Shown here in pieces: positions 46,003 through 55,362 of a stretch of 64,000 nucleotides of DNA; position 1 is the first letter of the stretch; each line of letters begins with the position of its first letter. The notes below the pieces were generated by a model, which did not search any database, had not been told where the DNA came from, and saw only the letters and a list, made by a program, of their open reading frames with translations. Location: positions 1 through 64,000 of the forward strand of contig JBDWSF010000004.1 in assembly GCA_039985655.1 (NCBI GenBank), given 5' to 3'. The DNA comes from Postechiella sp039985655 (lineage in GTDB: Bacteria > Bacteroidota > Bacteroidia > Flavobacteriales > Flavobacteriaceae). The position numbers and the translations under genes are program-made.

Positions 46003-46030
46003 AAAAATAATACACGTACTTGTTATTTTT
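46003..46030. terminator. Possible bidirectional terminator between convergent genes
   Basis: AAAAATAA (46003-46010) and TTATTTTT (46023-46030) could pair into an AT-only stem between the GH20 gene and the convergent response-regulator gene. The stem is weak. Confidence 0.3.
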
Positions 46031-46071
46031 AACGATACCCTTTTTGATTAATAGCTGTTTAGGAATGTGTC

Positions 46072-46785
46072 TTATATTGAAGAATTTAATATTTTCTGTT
46101 TAACCTCTTCAAGATAAGATCTTCCTATAACGTATCTAAGACCTTCAATTTCTATACTATTACCTTCTACAGCATCAATTTTGTCCATTGCAATGGTATA
46201 AGACCTGTGTATTCTTATAAAATCTCTAGCAGGTAATAAATTTGTGAAGTCTGACAAAGTGCTGTGTATTATGTATTTACCTGTAAGCGTATTTATTTTT
46301 AAGTAATCTTTTAGAGATTCAACAACTAATATTTCATCTAAAAAAATCTTTTTCATTTTCTTTTTGTCTATTTTAACAAAAAGATATGGGCGGTCTTTAG
46401 TGATTTCGTAAGGGGCTTTATTATTTTCAAGCCTTCTACTTATTTTATTTAGTGCTTTCATAAATCTTGGAAACTCAATAGGCTTTACTAAATAGTCTAG
46501 CACATCTAACTCGTAAGTTTCTGCAGCGAATTCTTCGTAAGCAGTGGTTATTATAACCAATGGAGGTGCTCCTAAACTTTTTATAAAATTGATACCATCT
46601 AAAACAGGCATGTTAATATCTAAAAAAATAACATCAACAGTATTCGTTTTTAAAAAATTTAAGCCATCTATAGCATTTCCAAAGGTATTAATGATTTCAA
46701 AGTCTTCAATTTGCTCTAAGTAATTCTTAATAACGTTAATAGCTAAAGGTTCATCGTCTATAATCAAGCATTTTATTTTCATCAC
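46072..46785 (-). CDS. LytTR-family response regulator
   Basis: A 237-residue regulator. The receiver domain (1-120) has acidic residues in IIDDEP, the phospho-acceptor D56 in VIFLDINMPVLDG and the Lys in LVKPIEF. The C-terminal LytTR DNA-binding domain (about 130-235) shows LDEILVVESLKDYLKINTLTGKY and FIRIHRSYTIAMDKIDAVEG. It pairs with the sensor kinase 78 bp upstream. Located between GH20 and GH92 genes, it may control the N-glycan genes or respond to the state of the envelope; targets are not visible. MMKIK could start at either Met. Confidence 0.93.
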   Translation of the reverse strand: MMKIKCLIIDDEPLAINVIKNYLEQIEDFEIINTFGNAIDGLNFLKTNTVDVIFLDINMPVLDGINFIKSLGAPPLVIITTAYEEFAAETYELDVLDYLVKPIEFPRFMKALNKISRRLENNKAPYEITKDRPYLFVKIDKKKMKKIFLDEILVVESLKDYLKINTLTGKYIIHSTLSDFTNLLPARDFIRIHRSYTIAMDKIDAVEGNSIEIEGLRYVIGRSYLEEVKQKILNSSI

Positions 46786-46863
46786 TTTTAACTTTTATTT
46801 TTTTTAGTGGACTCTAAGTCATTTGAAGTAAAACGTAGCCGTATTATTAAGCTCTACCTTATT

Positions 46864-47922
46864 TTAGGATACTTTTATTTTAAGATTCACAACAAACATA
46901 TTATGATCTTTTTCAAGACTAAGTTTATAATCGTTTTTGTTATATCCTAAAGCTAGTCTCTTTTTTACATTTTCTAAACCTATACCACTTGATGGACTAA
47001 AACGTTCTTCGTGTTCCATTTTTAAAGGCATCGGGTTCGAGATTGTAAAGTAAAGAAAATCTTTTTTAATCGTTAAATTTATATCAATTTTAACTTCTCC
47101 TATATTTTTATGAGCACCATGTTTAAATGCGTTTTCTATAAATGTCAACAACAATATAGGCGCTATCTCTTTATCTTCTATATCGCCCGAAACAGACATA
47201 CTGACTTCTAACTCATCGTTATGACGAATTCGCTCTAAGTCTATATAGTTCTGAATACAGAGAATTTCGTTTTCTAAAGTCTGCCTTCTATTAGTAGTCT
47301 CATATAATAAATAGCGCATTAATTCAGATAATCTTAAAATAATTTTAGGCGTTTTTTTCGATTTTTCTACGGCTAAAGAATAGATATTATTAAGTGTATT
47401 AAAAAAAAAGTGTGGCGATATTTGAGTCTTTAAAAATAAAAGTTCCGTTTCTAATTGTGCTTTTTCTAAATCGGCAACTCTTTTATGTTCCTTTAAAAAA
47501 TCTAGGGTTATTTTAATAGCGGTAGCAAATGTTATAACATAGAGTTCGCCAATCATCATGTCTATTGTATAATCAAGTGTTAGCTTGGTCGTAGGCACAG
47601 GCCCTTCGGGCCATACATTATTACTAACTAAATAATATGTAAGATTAAATTTTACTATGACCATTACAAATATGGCTGATAAAATTAAAATCACATAGTA
47701 TAAATATTTTTTTTTAAATACAAAATTGGGCATAAGAAAGTAAATGTTAAAATAACTTAATGCCATATGGATCGGAAACCCAAATAAGTTCGTTTTAAAA
47801 GAATATAAATAATCGTCAAAATAGCTGCCCCATTTAAATACATTAAAAAGGAAATATATAGACCAAAATATAATATGATGAATTATTGATATGTTATAGC
47901 CATGTTTTGCGTTGAATTTCAT
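46864..47922 (-). CDS. LytS-type sensor histidine kinase
   Basis: A 352-residue membrane kinase of the His_kinase (PF06580) group. Four helices occupy about 14-140, a short linker follows, and the dimerisation/phospho-acceptor part shows TQISPHFFFNTLNNIYSLA with His171. The ATPase half ends in the asparagine box LLTFIENAFKHGAHK and the glycine-rich SSGIGLENVKKRL. It lacks a large periplasmic sensor, so it probably senses a membrane-borne signal. The gene is divergent from the GH92 gene with a shared control region of about 90 bp. Confidence 0.93.
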   Translation of the reverse strand: MKFNAKHGYNISIIHHIIFWSIYFLFNVFKWGSYFDDYLYSFKTNLFGFPIHMALSYFNIYFLMPNFVFKKKYLYYVILILSAIFVMVIVKFNLTYYLVSNNVWPEGPVPTTKLTLDYTIDMMIGELYVITFATAIKITLDFLKEHKRVADLEKAQLETELLFLKTQISPHFFFNTLNNIYSLAVEKSKKTPKIILRLSELMRYLLYETTNRRQTLENEILCIQNYIDLERIRHNDELEVSMSVSGDIEDKEIAPILLLTFIENAFKHGAHKNIGEVKIDINLTIKKDFLYFTISNPMPLKMEHEERFSPSSGIGLENVKKRLALGYNKNDYKLSLEKDHNMFVVNLKIKVS

Positions 47923-48012
47923 TTTATAAAGTTGTTTGTCGCTTACTTTTTTTGGTGTTTAGCTTTGTTAATGTGTTGTCCGTCTAAATTACTTTTAATT
48001 ATAACTAAATTT

Positions 48013-50304
48013 ATGAAAATTTATGAATTCAAAATGCTAAACCATCGAATGAGGAATATAATACTATTTTTTCTAATTGTAGTTCTTGCTGTTAGCTGCA
48101 ACAAAAATATTAGTAAAAAAGATGCCAAAGAAGTCTTTTTAACAGATTATGCAAATCCTTTTATAGGCACTGGAGGGCATGGGCATACATACCCAGGAGC
48201 AACGGTCCCATTTGGTATGCTTCAAGTGAGTCCAGTAAATGGGATAAGTAGCTGGGATTGGTGTTCTGGTTATCATTACTCAGATTCAATTGCTATTGGC
48301 TTTAGTCATTTAAGTTTGAGTGGAACAGGTATTGGCGACTTAGCTGATGTCTTATTTATGCCAACAAATAAAGAAGTCGATTTATCTAAGCGCTTTACTT
48401 CTCGCGACTCGTTAGCTTATAAATCGTCATACAGTCATTTAAATGAAAAAGCAACTCCAGGGTACTATCAGGTTTTCCTTCAAGACCATAATGTAAATGT
48501 AGAGTTAACAACATCATTACGGACTGCTTTTCACAAATACACCTACGCTAAAGGCGATAAACAATTTGTTATTGTTAATCTAGGTTTTGGCATCAATTGG
48601 GATAAAGCTACAAATACATCGATAAAACTTGAAGATGATTATACAATAAGCGGCCATCGATTTAGTACAGGTTGGGCTAAAAATCAAAAAGTATTTTTTG
48701 TTGCAAAATTCTCAAAACCAATAATTGAAGACCATATCGTTTCAAGCTCAAAAGGCGTTGATAAAATTGATGACCAGGAAATGAAACCTGCTGCGCAATT
48801 CTTTTTTAATAAAGATGAAGGCAATGAATTGTTTGTAAAAGTGGCATTATCTTCTGTAAGTATAGAAAATGCTAAAGATAATTTAGATGAAGGTGGTTTT
48901 GATTTTGAAATAGTAAAAACACAATCTGAAAACACTTGGAATGAAGCATTATCAAAAATAAAAGTAGAAACGCCAATAGATTCTCTTAAAACTATTTTTT
49001 ACACTGCTATGTACCACTCCCAATTGGCTCCGGTTACTTTTAGTGATAAAAATGGACAATTCAGAAAAGAAAATGACAGCATTGTTACTGCCCAAAATTA
49101 TACAGCGTATTCCACACTCTCACTATGGGATACGTTTAGGGCGGAACACCCTCTATTAACTTTAATAGCTCCAGATAAAGTAGCAGATATTACTAATACC
49201 ATGCTTGAGTATTACAAAACCAAAAACATATTGCCTGTTTGGACGCTTTATGGCAATGAAACCAATACTATGACAGGTTATCATTCCATTCCTGTAATTG
49301 TGGAAGCCTATTTAAAAGGTATTAAAGGTTTTGATGCTGAAAAAGCTTATGAAGCCATGAAAACGACCATGCTTCAAGATGAGCGTGGGCTAAATCATTA
49401 TAAAAAATACGGTTATATTCCTTATAATTTGTTAGATGAATCCGTTACAATTACGCTCGAATATGCATACAACGATTGGTGTGTAGCGCAAATGGCAAAA
49501 GCTTTAGAGAAAGAAGACGATTATAAATTCTTTTTAAATCGCTCGAAAGCTGCTCAATATTTATTTGATAATAAAACTGGGTTTATGCGTGGGAAATCTG
49601 ATGATGGTGTTTCATGGCATGAACCATTCGACCCTAAATATTCTAACCATAGAGAACATACAGATTACACTGAAGGTAACGCATGGCAACACAGTTGGTT
49701 TACACCTCATAATGTTGAAGAGGTTATAGCCTTACATGGAGACAACGATATTTTCACAAGCAGATTAGAACAACTTTTTACAGAAAGTTCTGAAATTAAT
49801 GGAGAAAATATTTCTGCAGATATTTCAGGCTTAATTGGGCAGTATGCACACGGAAACGAACCAAGTCATCACATTGCTTATTTGTTTAATCACGCAGGAA
49901 AACCATGGCGTACACAATATTGGGTTCGACAAATTTTAGATACACAATATAATACAACATCAAATGGTTTAAGTGGAAACGAAGATTGTGGACAAATGAG
50001 TGCTTGGTATGTTTTAAGTTCTATTGGTTTATATGCTATGAATCCAGCTTCAGCCGATTACGAAATTGGAAGCCCTATTTTTGAAAAATCTACTATAACG
50101 CTGCCTAACGGAAAAACATTCACCATTAAAGCAGAACATGTTTCCGATGAAAATATATACATACAGTCGGCAACACTTAATGACTCTTTATTTAATACAA
50201 CAACAATTTCTCATAAAACAATATTAAATGGCGGTACACTACATTTTGTTATGGGAAAAACACCTAATAAAAATTGGGGAGTTGCTAAAAACCTTAAAAA
50301 TTAA
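48013..50304 (+). CDS. GH92 alpha-mannosidase (first copy)
   Basis: A 763-residue lipoprotein (AVSC after MRNIILFFLIVVL) of the calcium-dependent exo-alpha-mannosidase family. Family motifs are visible: DYANPFIGTGGHGHTYPGA (about 41-59), GFSHLSLSGTGIGDLADVLFMP, YTAYSTLSLWDTFRAEHPL (about 392-410), EGNAWQHSWFTPH and GNEPSHHIAYLFNHAGKPWRTQ, then DDCGQ-type SGNEDCGQMSAWYVLSSIG. It would trim alpha-mannose from N-glycans. ATGs at 48013, 48034 and 48049 are all compatible with the signal; the frame runs further left into the kinase gene, which I reject. It overlaps the symporter start by one base. Confidence 0.93.
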   Translation: MKIYEFKMLNHRMRNIILFFLIVVLAVSCNKNISKKDAKEVFLTDYANPFIGTGGHGHTYPGATVPFGMLQVSPVNGISSWDWCSGYHYSDSIAIGFSHLSLSGTGIGDLADVLFMPTNKEVDLSKRFTSRDSLAYKSSYSHLNEKATPGYYQVFLQDHNVNVELTTSLRTAFHKYTYAKGDKQFVIVNLGFGINWDKATNTSIKLEDDYTISGHRFSTGWAKNQKVFFVAKFSKPIIEDHIVSSSKGVDKIDDQEMKPAAQFFFNKDEGNELFVKVALSSVSIENAKDNLDEGGFDFEIVKTQSENTWNEALSKIKVETPIDSLKTIFYTAMYHSQLAPVTFSDKNGQFRKENDSIVTAQNYTAYSTLSLWDTFRAEHPLLTLIAPDKVADITNTMLEYYKTKNILPVWTLYGNETNTMTGYHSIPVIVEAYLKGIKGFDAEKAYEAMKTTMLQDERGLNHYKKYGYIPYNLLDESVTITLEYAYNDWCVAQMAKALEKEDDYKFFLNRSKAAQYLFDNKTGFMRGKSDDGVSWHEPFDPKYSNHREHTDYTEGNAWQHSWFTPHNVEEVIALHGDNDIFTSRLEQLFTESSEINGENISADISGLIGQYAHGNEPSHHIAYLFNHAGKPWRTQYWVRQILDTQYNTTSNGLSGNEDCGQMSAWYVLSSIGLYAMNPASADYEIGSPIFEKSTITLPNGKTFTIKAEHVSDENIYIQSATLNDSLFNTTTISHKTILNGGTLHFVMGKTPNKNWGVAKNLKN

Positions 50305-52181
50305 TGGACATTATAGATGCTTTAATAATAGCATTATACATAATCTTAACCCTTGGTGTGGGTATATGGGTTTCTAAAAAAGCATCAAAAGGATTAGATT
50401 ATTATTTTCTTGGCGGAAAAAGCATTAAATGGTATTACTTAGGATTAAGTAACGGCTCGGGTATGTTCGATGTATCGGGCACAGCATGGATGGTAGGCAT
50501 CTTATTTTTATATGGAGCAAAGAGCTTCATGTTTATGTGGATGTGGCCCATTTGGAATCAAATTTTTATCATGGTTTTTTTAGCCGCTTGGATTCGTCGG
50601 TCAAATATAATGACAGGTTCAGAATGGATATTAACGCGTTTTGGAGATGATAAAGCAGGTAGAGCATCGCATTTAATTGTTGCTATTTTTGCAGTAATAG
50701 CATCCATTGGTTTTATCGCTTATTTTTTTGAAGGGGTCGGGAAATTTATGACAATTATCCTTCCTTGGGACTTGGCATTAATTTTTAATAACAATGTTAT
50801 CTTAACTTCTGACCAATCCTACGCGTTATTAATCATTCTTTTAACAACCATATATACGATTAAGGGCGGTATGTTTTCTGTAGTAGCTACCGAAGTATTA
50901 CAATATGGTATTATGGTTATCGCAGGCATTCTAATTGCTGTATATGCGTTTGTTACTGTTTCTGATGTTGAGATTAATCATATTATTTCAACGGAATGGA
51001 GTAATATTTTCTTTGACATGGAACTTGAAGGTTCTTGGACAGGCAAGTACGAAGCTTTTAATAATTTAATTGATACACAGGGTTATAAAATGTTTGGTGC
51101 ATTTATAGGAATGTCTCTCTTTAAAGGTTTTTTTGCAAGTATAGCAGGGCCAACACCTAGTTACGACATGCAGCGAATTTTATCAACGCGTTCAGTAAAA
51201 GAAGCCGCTTATATGAGTGGATTTACGAACTTAATTTTATTCATTCCTCGTTATCTACTAATTGGTGGTGTTGTGGTTTTAGCACTAGTACATTTAGCAC
51301 CAACAATGTTAACTCCAGACGGTGTAAACTTAAACGAATTAGAGGTTATTTTACCTAAAGTAATTAATAATCATATCCCGATAGGAATAAAAGGTTTGTT
51401 ATTAGCAGGGCTTTTAGCAGCATTTATGTCTACGTTTTCGGCGTTTGTTAATTCCAGTCCAGCATATATTGTCAACGATATTTATAAAAAGTATTTTAAA
51501 CCGTCAGCAGCCAGCGAACATTATGTAAAAGTGAGTCATATCGCTTCTTTTGTAGTGGTTATATTAGGTGTTATTATGGGCTTTTTTGCTGATTCAATAA
51601 ATTCGATAACCCTATGGATTACAAGTGCGCTTTATGGCGGTTACGTCGCTGCTAACTTTTTAAAGTGGATATGGTGGCGCTTTAATGGTTGGGGCTATTT
51701 TTGGGGAATGACTTCAGGTTTAATTATAGCAACTTTACAGTTTTTATTAGACCAAAATAAAGCGAATTTTGAAATAGGTTCTTTTTTAGGTGATTTAGCA
51801 CAAATACCAGCTATTTATATTTTTCCTGTTATTTTTATAGTATCGCTTTTGGGATCGTTTTTAGGAACACTTTTAACTCCAGCAACAAATATGTCAACGT
51901 TAAAAGAATTTTATTTTAATGTACGTCCTTGGGGTTTTTGGAACCCCGTTTATAAAGCGCTAAAAATTGAAAATAACACCATTACCAAAAACAAAAACTT
52001 CGCAGGTGATATGTTAAACTGCGTAATTGGGGTAATATGGCAATCTAGCATGATATTATTGCCTATATATTTCATGATTAGAGATCATCAAAAAACATTA
52101 ATCTCATTATTCGTATTTTTAATAACATCAATTATTTTAAAATACACATGGTTAGATAAAGTGAAAAAATATAAAGATTAG
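50304..52181 (+). CDS. Sodium:solute symporter (SSS family)
   Basis: A 625-residue membrane protein with about 14 helices. SKKASKGLDYYFLGGKSIKWYYLGLSNGSGMFDVSGTAW at the N-terminus and LLAGLLAAFMSTFSAFVNSSPAYIVNDIYKKYF at about 368-400 are standard SSS motifs. Its start overlaps the GH92 stop (TAATG), and it is followed 2 bp later by GH130, a phosphorylase that works inside the cell. Import of mannosyl-GlcNAc or mannose is therefore likely but inferred. It is distinct from the symporter at 12552. Confidence 0.91.
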   Translation: MDIIDALIIALYIILTLGVGIWVSKKASKGLDYYFLGGKSIKWYYLGLSNGSGMFDVSGTAWMVGILFLYGAKSFMFMWMWPIWNQIFIMVFLAAWIRRSNIMTGSEWILTRFGDDKAGRASHLIVAIFAVIASIGFIAYFFEGVGKFMTIILPWDLALIFNNNVILTSDQSYALLIILLTTIYTIKGGMFSVVATEVLQYGIMVIAGILIAVYAFVTVSDVEINHIISTEWSNIFFDMELEGSWTGKYEAFNNLIDTQGYKMFGAFIGMSLFKGFFASIAGPTPSYDMQRILSTRSVKEAAYMSGFTNLILFIPRYLLIGGVVVLALVHLAPTMLTPDGVNLNELEVILPKVINNHIPIGIKGLLLAGLLAAFMSTFSAFVNSSPAYIVNDIYKKYFKPSAASEHYVKVSHIASFVVVILGVIMGFFADSINSITLWITSALYGGYVAANFLKWIWWRFNGWGYFWGMTSGLIIATLQFLLDQNKANFEIGSFLGDLAQIPAIYIFPVIFIVSLLGSFLGTLLTPATNMSTLKEFYFNVRPWGFWNPVYKALKIENNTITKNKNFAGDMLNCVIGVIWQSSMILLPIYFMIRDHQKTLISLFVFLITSIILKYTWLDKVKKYKD

Positions 52182-52183
52182 GA

Positions 52184-53155
52184 ATGAAAATAAATAGTAT
52201 GCCATGGCAAGATAAGCCAGAAAACTGTAACGATGTTATGTGGCGTTATTCTAAAAACCCTATAATAGATAGATATGCTATACCATCATCCAACAGTGTT
52301 TTTAATAGTGCTGTTGTTCCTTTTAAAGATGGTTTTGCAGGTGTTTTTAGATGTGATAACAAGGCAGTACAAATGAATATTTTTGCTGGCTTTAGTAAAG
52401 ATGGAATCCATTGGGATATTGAGCACAATCCTATTCAAATGCAAGCTGGTAATACTGAAATGATTGATTCTGACTATAAATACGATCCTCGTGTGGTATT
52501 TATTGAAGACCGTTATTGGATTACTTGGTGTAATGGTTATCATGGGCCAACAATCGGTATTGGATATACTTTCGATTTTAAAGAATTTTTTCAATGTGAA
52601 AATGCTTTTTTACCTTTCAACAGAAATGGTGTATTATTTCCAAAAAAAATAAATGGGAAATATGCCATGTTAAGTCGTCCAAGTGATAATGGTCATACAC
52701 CATTTGGCGACATATACATAAGTTACAGTCCTGATATGAAATATTGGGGAGAACACCGCTGTGTTATGAAAGCAACTAATTTTGAAGATAGCGCGTGGCA
52801 ATGTACAAAAATAGGAGCTGGACCAATTCCAATACTTACAAATGACGGTTGGCTTATGTTGTATCACGGTGTCATTAATACCTGTAACGGATTTAGATAT
52901 GCTATGGGTTCTGCACTTTTAGATGAAAATGAACCTGATAAAGTGAAATATAGAACACAACCTTATTTATTAGGGCCAGCAGAAACATACGAACAAGTTG
53001 GAGATGTTCCCAATGTGATATTTCCATGTGCAGCTTTACATGATACTGAAGAAGATAAATTAGCCGTATATTATGGTGCCGCAGATACTGTAGTGGCACT
53101 AGCCTTTGGAAAGTTAAGTGAAGTTGTTCAATTTACAATAGACAATAGTTTATAA
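52184..53155 (+). CDS. GH130 mannosyl-glycan phosphorylase (probable Man-beta-1,4-GlcNAc phosphorylase)
   Basis: A 323-residue cytoplasmic enzyme with no signal peptide. The five-bladed propeller fold is indicated by NPIIDRYAIPSSNSVFNSAVVPFKDGFAGVFR, the catalytic D101 in YKYDPRVVFIEDRYWITWCNGYHG, KIGAGPIPILTNDGWLMLYHG and VPNVIFPCAALHD. Length and motifs fit the GH130_2 subgroup, whose members (for example BT1033 of Bacteroides thetaiotaomicron) phosphorolyse beta-1,4-mannosyl-GlcNAc to mannose-1-phosphate and GlcNAc. That disaccharide is the N-glycan core unit, which matches the neighbours exactly. The subgroup call is inference. Confidence 0.88.
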   Translation: MKINSMPWQDKPENCNDVMWRYSKNPIIDRYAIPSSNSVFNSAVVPFKDGFAGVFRCDNKAVQMNIFAGFSKDGIHWDIEHNPIQMQAGNTEMIDSDYKYDPRVVFIEDRYWITWCNGYHGPTIGIGYTFDFKEFFQCENAFLPFNRNGVLFPKKINGKYAMLSRPSDNGHTPFGDIYISYSPDMKYWGEHRCVMKATNFEDSAWQCTKIGAGPIPILTNDGWLMLYHGVINTCNGFRYAMGSALLDENEPDKVKYRTQPYLLGPAETYEQVGDVPNVIFPCAALHDTEEDKLAVYYGAADTVVALAFGKLSEVVQFTIDNSL

Positions 53156-53167
53156 AATTAATTAGGT

Positions 53168-54238
53168 ATGAGTTTAAAGGTTAATTTTTTAATCTTAGTA
53201 ATTGGTAGTATATCTATGCTAGGTTGTGCACAGTCTAAGCAAGAATTAACACCTAAAACTTATATTGCTCATAAAGCTATTGGAAGTATTCTAATTGATG
53301 GAGAAGATACAGATGAGTCATGGAATAACGTAGCATGGTCTAATCCGTTTATAGATATTGAAGGGATGAAAAAACCAGTCTATAAAACCCAAGTTAAAAT
53401 GCTCTGGGACGATACTTATTTTTACATACTTGCAAAAATGGAAGAGCCTCATGTTTGGGGAGATATTACTAAGAAAGACGCTATTATTTTTCATAATAAC
53501 GATTTTGAAGTTTTTATAGATCCCGATGGAGATACACATAATTACTACGAGCTAGAAATAAATGCTTTAAACACTGCTTGGGATTTATTTGTTTCAAAAC
53601 CTTATAGAGATGATAATGTAGTATTAAATGATTGGAACATTACAGGATTAAAATCCGCCGTAAAAGTAAATGGTACACTTAACAATCCAACCGATACAGA
53701 TATAGGTTGGGTATTAGAAATGGCAATTCCATGGTCAGCCTATAAAAAAGGATATTTTGATAAAAATGTGCCAGCAGAAAAATTTTGGAGAGTTAATTTT
53801 TCAAGGGTAAACTGGGACTATCAAATTACAGATGGTGTTTATCAAAGAAAGAAAGACGCAAATAATAAATTGTTACATGAATACAATTGGGTATGGTCTC
53901 CTATGGGCGTAGTTAATATGCACGAACCAGAAAAATGGGGTTATGTATATTTTTCATCAGAAAAAACAGAAGAAACAAAACCTTTTATTATTCCTCAAGA
54001 TGAAAAAATAAAATGGGAATTATATAAAATGTATCGTGTTCAAAATGCATATTTCAAAAAACATAAAAGTTATTTCACGACATTAGATAGTATTACAACA
54101 TCAATTATTAAAGTTGATGATAATGTTTTAAAGCCTGTTCTAGAAAATCATAGTACAGGTTTTAACCTTAGTATTAAAAGTCCGTTTACAAACAAAATAT
54201 TGATCGTTAAAGAAGATGGAGAATTCATATCAAAATAA
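53168..54238 (+). CDS. CBM9-like carbohydrate-binding lipoprotein
   Basis: A 356-residue lipoprotein (SMLGC, Cys at about 20). Residues about 35-255 form a family-9-type carbohydrate-binding module: SILIDGEDTDESWNNVAWSNPFIDIEG, VKMLWDDTYFYILAKMEEPHVWG, NNDFEVFIDPDGDTHNYYELEINALNTAWDLF and WRVNFSRVNWDY. The C-terminal 100 residues are helical and unassigned. Such CBM9-like proteins are usual in glycan loci and likely bind the substrate or products at the surface. It sits 12 bp after GH130. Confidence 0.87.
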   Translation: MSLKVNFLILVIGSISMLGCAQSKQELTPKTYIAHKAIGSILIDGEDTDESWNNVAWSNPFIDIEGMKKPVYKTQVKMLWDDTYFYILAKMEEPHVWGDITKKDAIIFHNNDFEVFIDPDGDTHNYYELEINALNTAWDLFVSKPYRDDNVVLNDWNITGLKSAVKVNGTLNNPTDTDIGWVLEMAIPWSAYKKGYFDKNVPAEKFWRVNFSRVNWDYQITDGVYQRKKDANNKLLHEYNWVWSPMGVVNMHEPEKWGYVYFSSEKTEETKPFIIPQDEKIKWELYKMYRVQNAYFKKHKSYFTTLDSITTSIIKVDDNVLKPVLENHSTGFNLSIKSPFTNKILIVKEDGEFISK

Positions 54239-54245
54239 ATTAAAA

Positions 54246-55358
54246 ATGAATGTATTAAGAATCGCTTTTTGTAGTATTTTATTGAGTCTTGTAGCTTGTA
54301 ACACAAATGAGAAATCTAAAAAGGTTGAAAAAGCTGAGGCTAACAAAGAACAAACATCAAAATTCAAATACTGGAACTGGATGACGGTTGGTCATAAAAA
54401 ATCAGATTCAGCATATACGGTACATTTCAATAAATTAAAAAGTAATGGAATTGATGCCGTTTTAATGAATACAGGTGCAGACCCAAAACTATTAAAACGA
54501 TTAACACCTTTAGCAAATAAAGCAGGTTTAGAAGTGCATGCGTGGATGTTTACAACCAACAGGCCAGGAGATTCTATAGCATTGCAGCACCCAGAATGGT
54601 ATATGGTTAGCAGAAGTGGAAAATCTTGTTTTAAAAAAGAAGAACGCCCTTATGTTGGCTATTATCAATGGTTATCGCCTAGTCATCCAGAAGCTAGAAA
54701 ACATATTTTAAGTTTGGTAGAAGGGTTGGCAAAAGTTGAAGGTGTAGCGAGTGTACATTTAGATTATATACGCTATCCAGATGTCTATTTACCCGTAGGT
54801 TTACTTCCAAAATATAACATGGAACAAGAAGAAGAATTGCCAGATTTTGATTTTGATTATTCTGATGCTAGTGTAGAAAAATTTATGAAGCTACATCATA
54901 AAGACCCAAGAGAAATGAAAAATCCAGCTATAGATATAGAATGGAAAAATTTCCGTTTAAACGAAATAAAAACATTGGTAGATGAAGCTTATACTATAGT
55001 TCATAAACATGATAAGAAATTAAGTGCAGCCGTTTTTCCATATCCAGAAATGGCAGACCATATGGTGCGTCAACGTTGGGACAAATGGAATGTAGATATG
55101 GTTTTGCCTATGATTTATTATAATTTTTATAATGAAGAGTTAGATTGGATTGGCTATGCAACAGCACAAGGCATACAAGATTTAGGAGAAAAAGAAACCC
55201 AATTACATACAGGTTTGTTTGCTCCTGAATTGACACCCGAAGATTTAAAATCAGCTATACAAATGGCAAAAGATAGCGGCGCTTCTGGAGTTGCAATTTT
55301 TGATGATTATACACTTTCAGAAGAGCAATTTGCAATTATAAAAGCATCTAAAGAGTAA
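54246..55358 (+). CDS. Family 10-like glycosylhydrolase lipoprotein
   Basis: A 370-residue lipoprotein (LLSLVAC; start at ATG 54246, 7 bp past the preceding stop). The TIM-barrel features are LKSNGIDAVLMNTG, LEVHAWMFTTNRPGD, GVASVHLDYIRYPDVYLP (about 172-190) and WNVDMVLPMIYYNFY. The DYIRYPD motif is typical of GHL10/DUF187-type proteins annotated as family 10 glycosylhydrolases, whose substrates are mostly unknown. No endoglycosidase of GH18 or GH85 is present in the window, so this is a candidate for opening the chain, but the sequence does not prove it. Confidence 0.78.
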   Translation: MNVLRIAFCSILLSLVACNTNEKSKKVEKAEANKEQTSKFKYWNWMTVGHKKSDSAYTVHFNKLKSNGIDAVLMNTGADPKLLKRLTPLANKAGLEVHAWMFTTNRPGDSIALQHPEWYMVSRSGKSCFKKEERPYVGYYQWLSPSHPEARKHILSLVEGLAKVEGVASVHLDYIRYPDVYLPVGLLPKYNMEQEEELPDFDFDYSDASVEKFMKLHHKDPREMKNPAIDIEWKNFRLNEIKTLVDEAYTIVHKHDKKLSAAVFPYPEMADHMVRQRWDKWNVDMVLPMIYYNFYNEELDWIGYATAQGIQDLGEKETQLHTGLFAPELTPEDLKSAIQMAKDSGASGVAIFDDYTLSEEQFAIIKASKE

Positions 55359-55362
55359 GGAT

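Noticed and set aside
47930..47950. GTTGTTTGTCGCTTACTT before GH92 as another copy of the shared promoter motif.
   Set aside because: Only GTTGTT and GTCG match; the AAATT part and the second box are not convincing.
47902..48012. A longer N-terminus for the first GH92 protein.
   Set aside because: It overlaps the start of the divergent kinase gene and puts extra hydrophobic sequence before a good lipoprotein signal.
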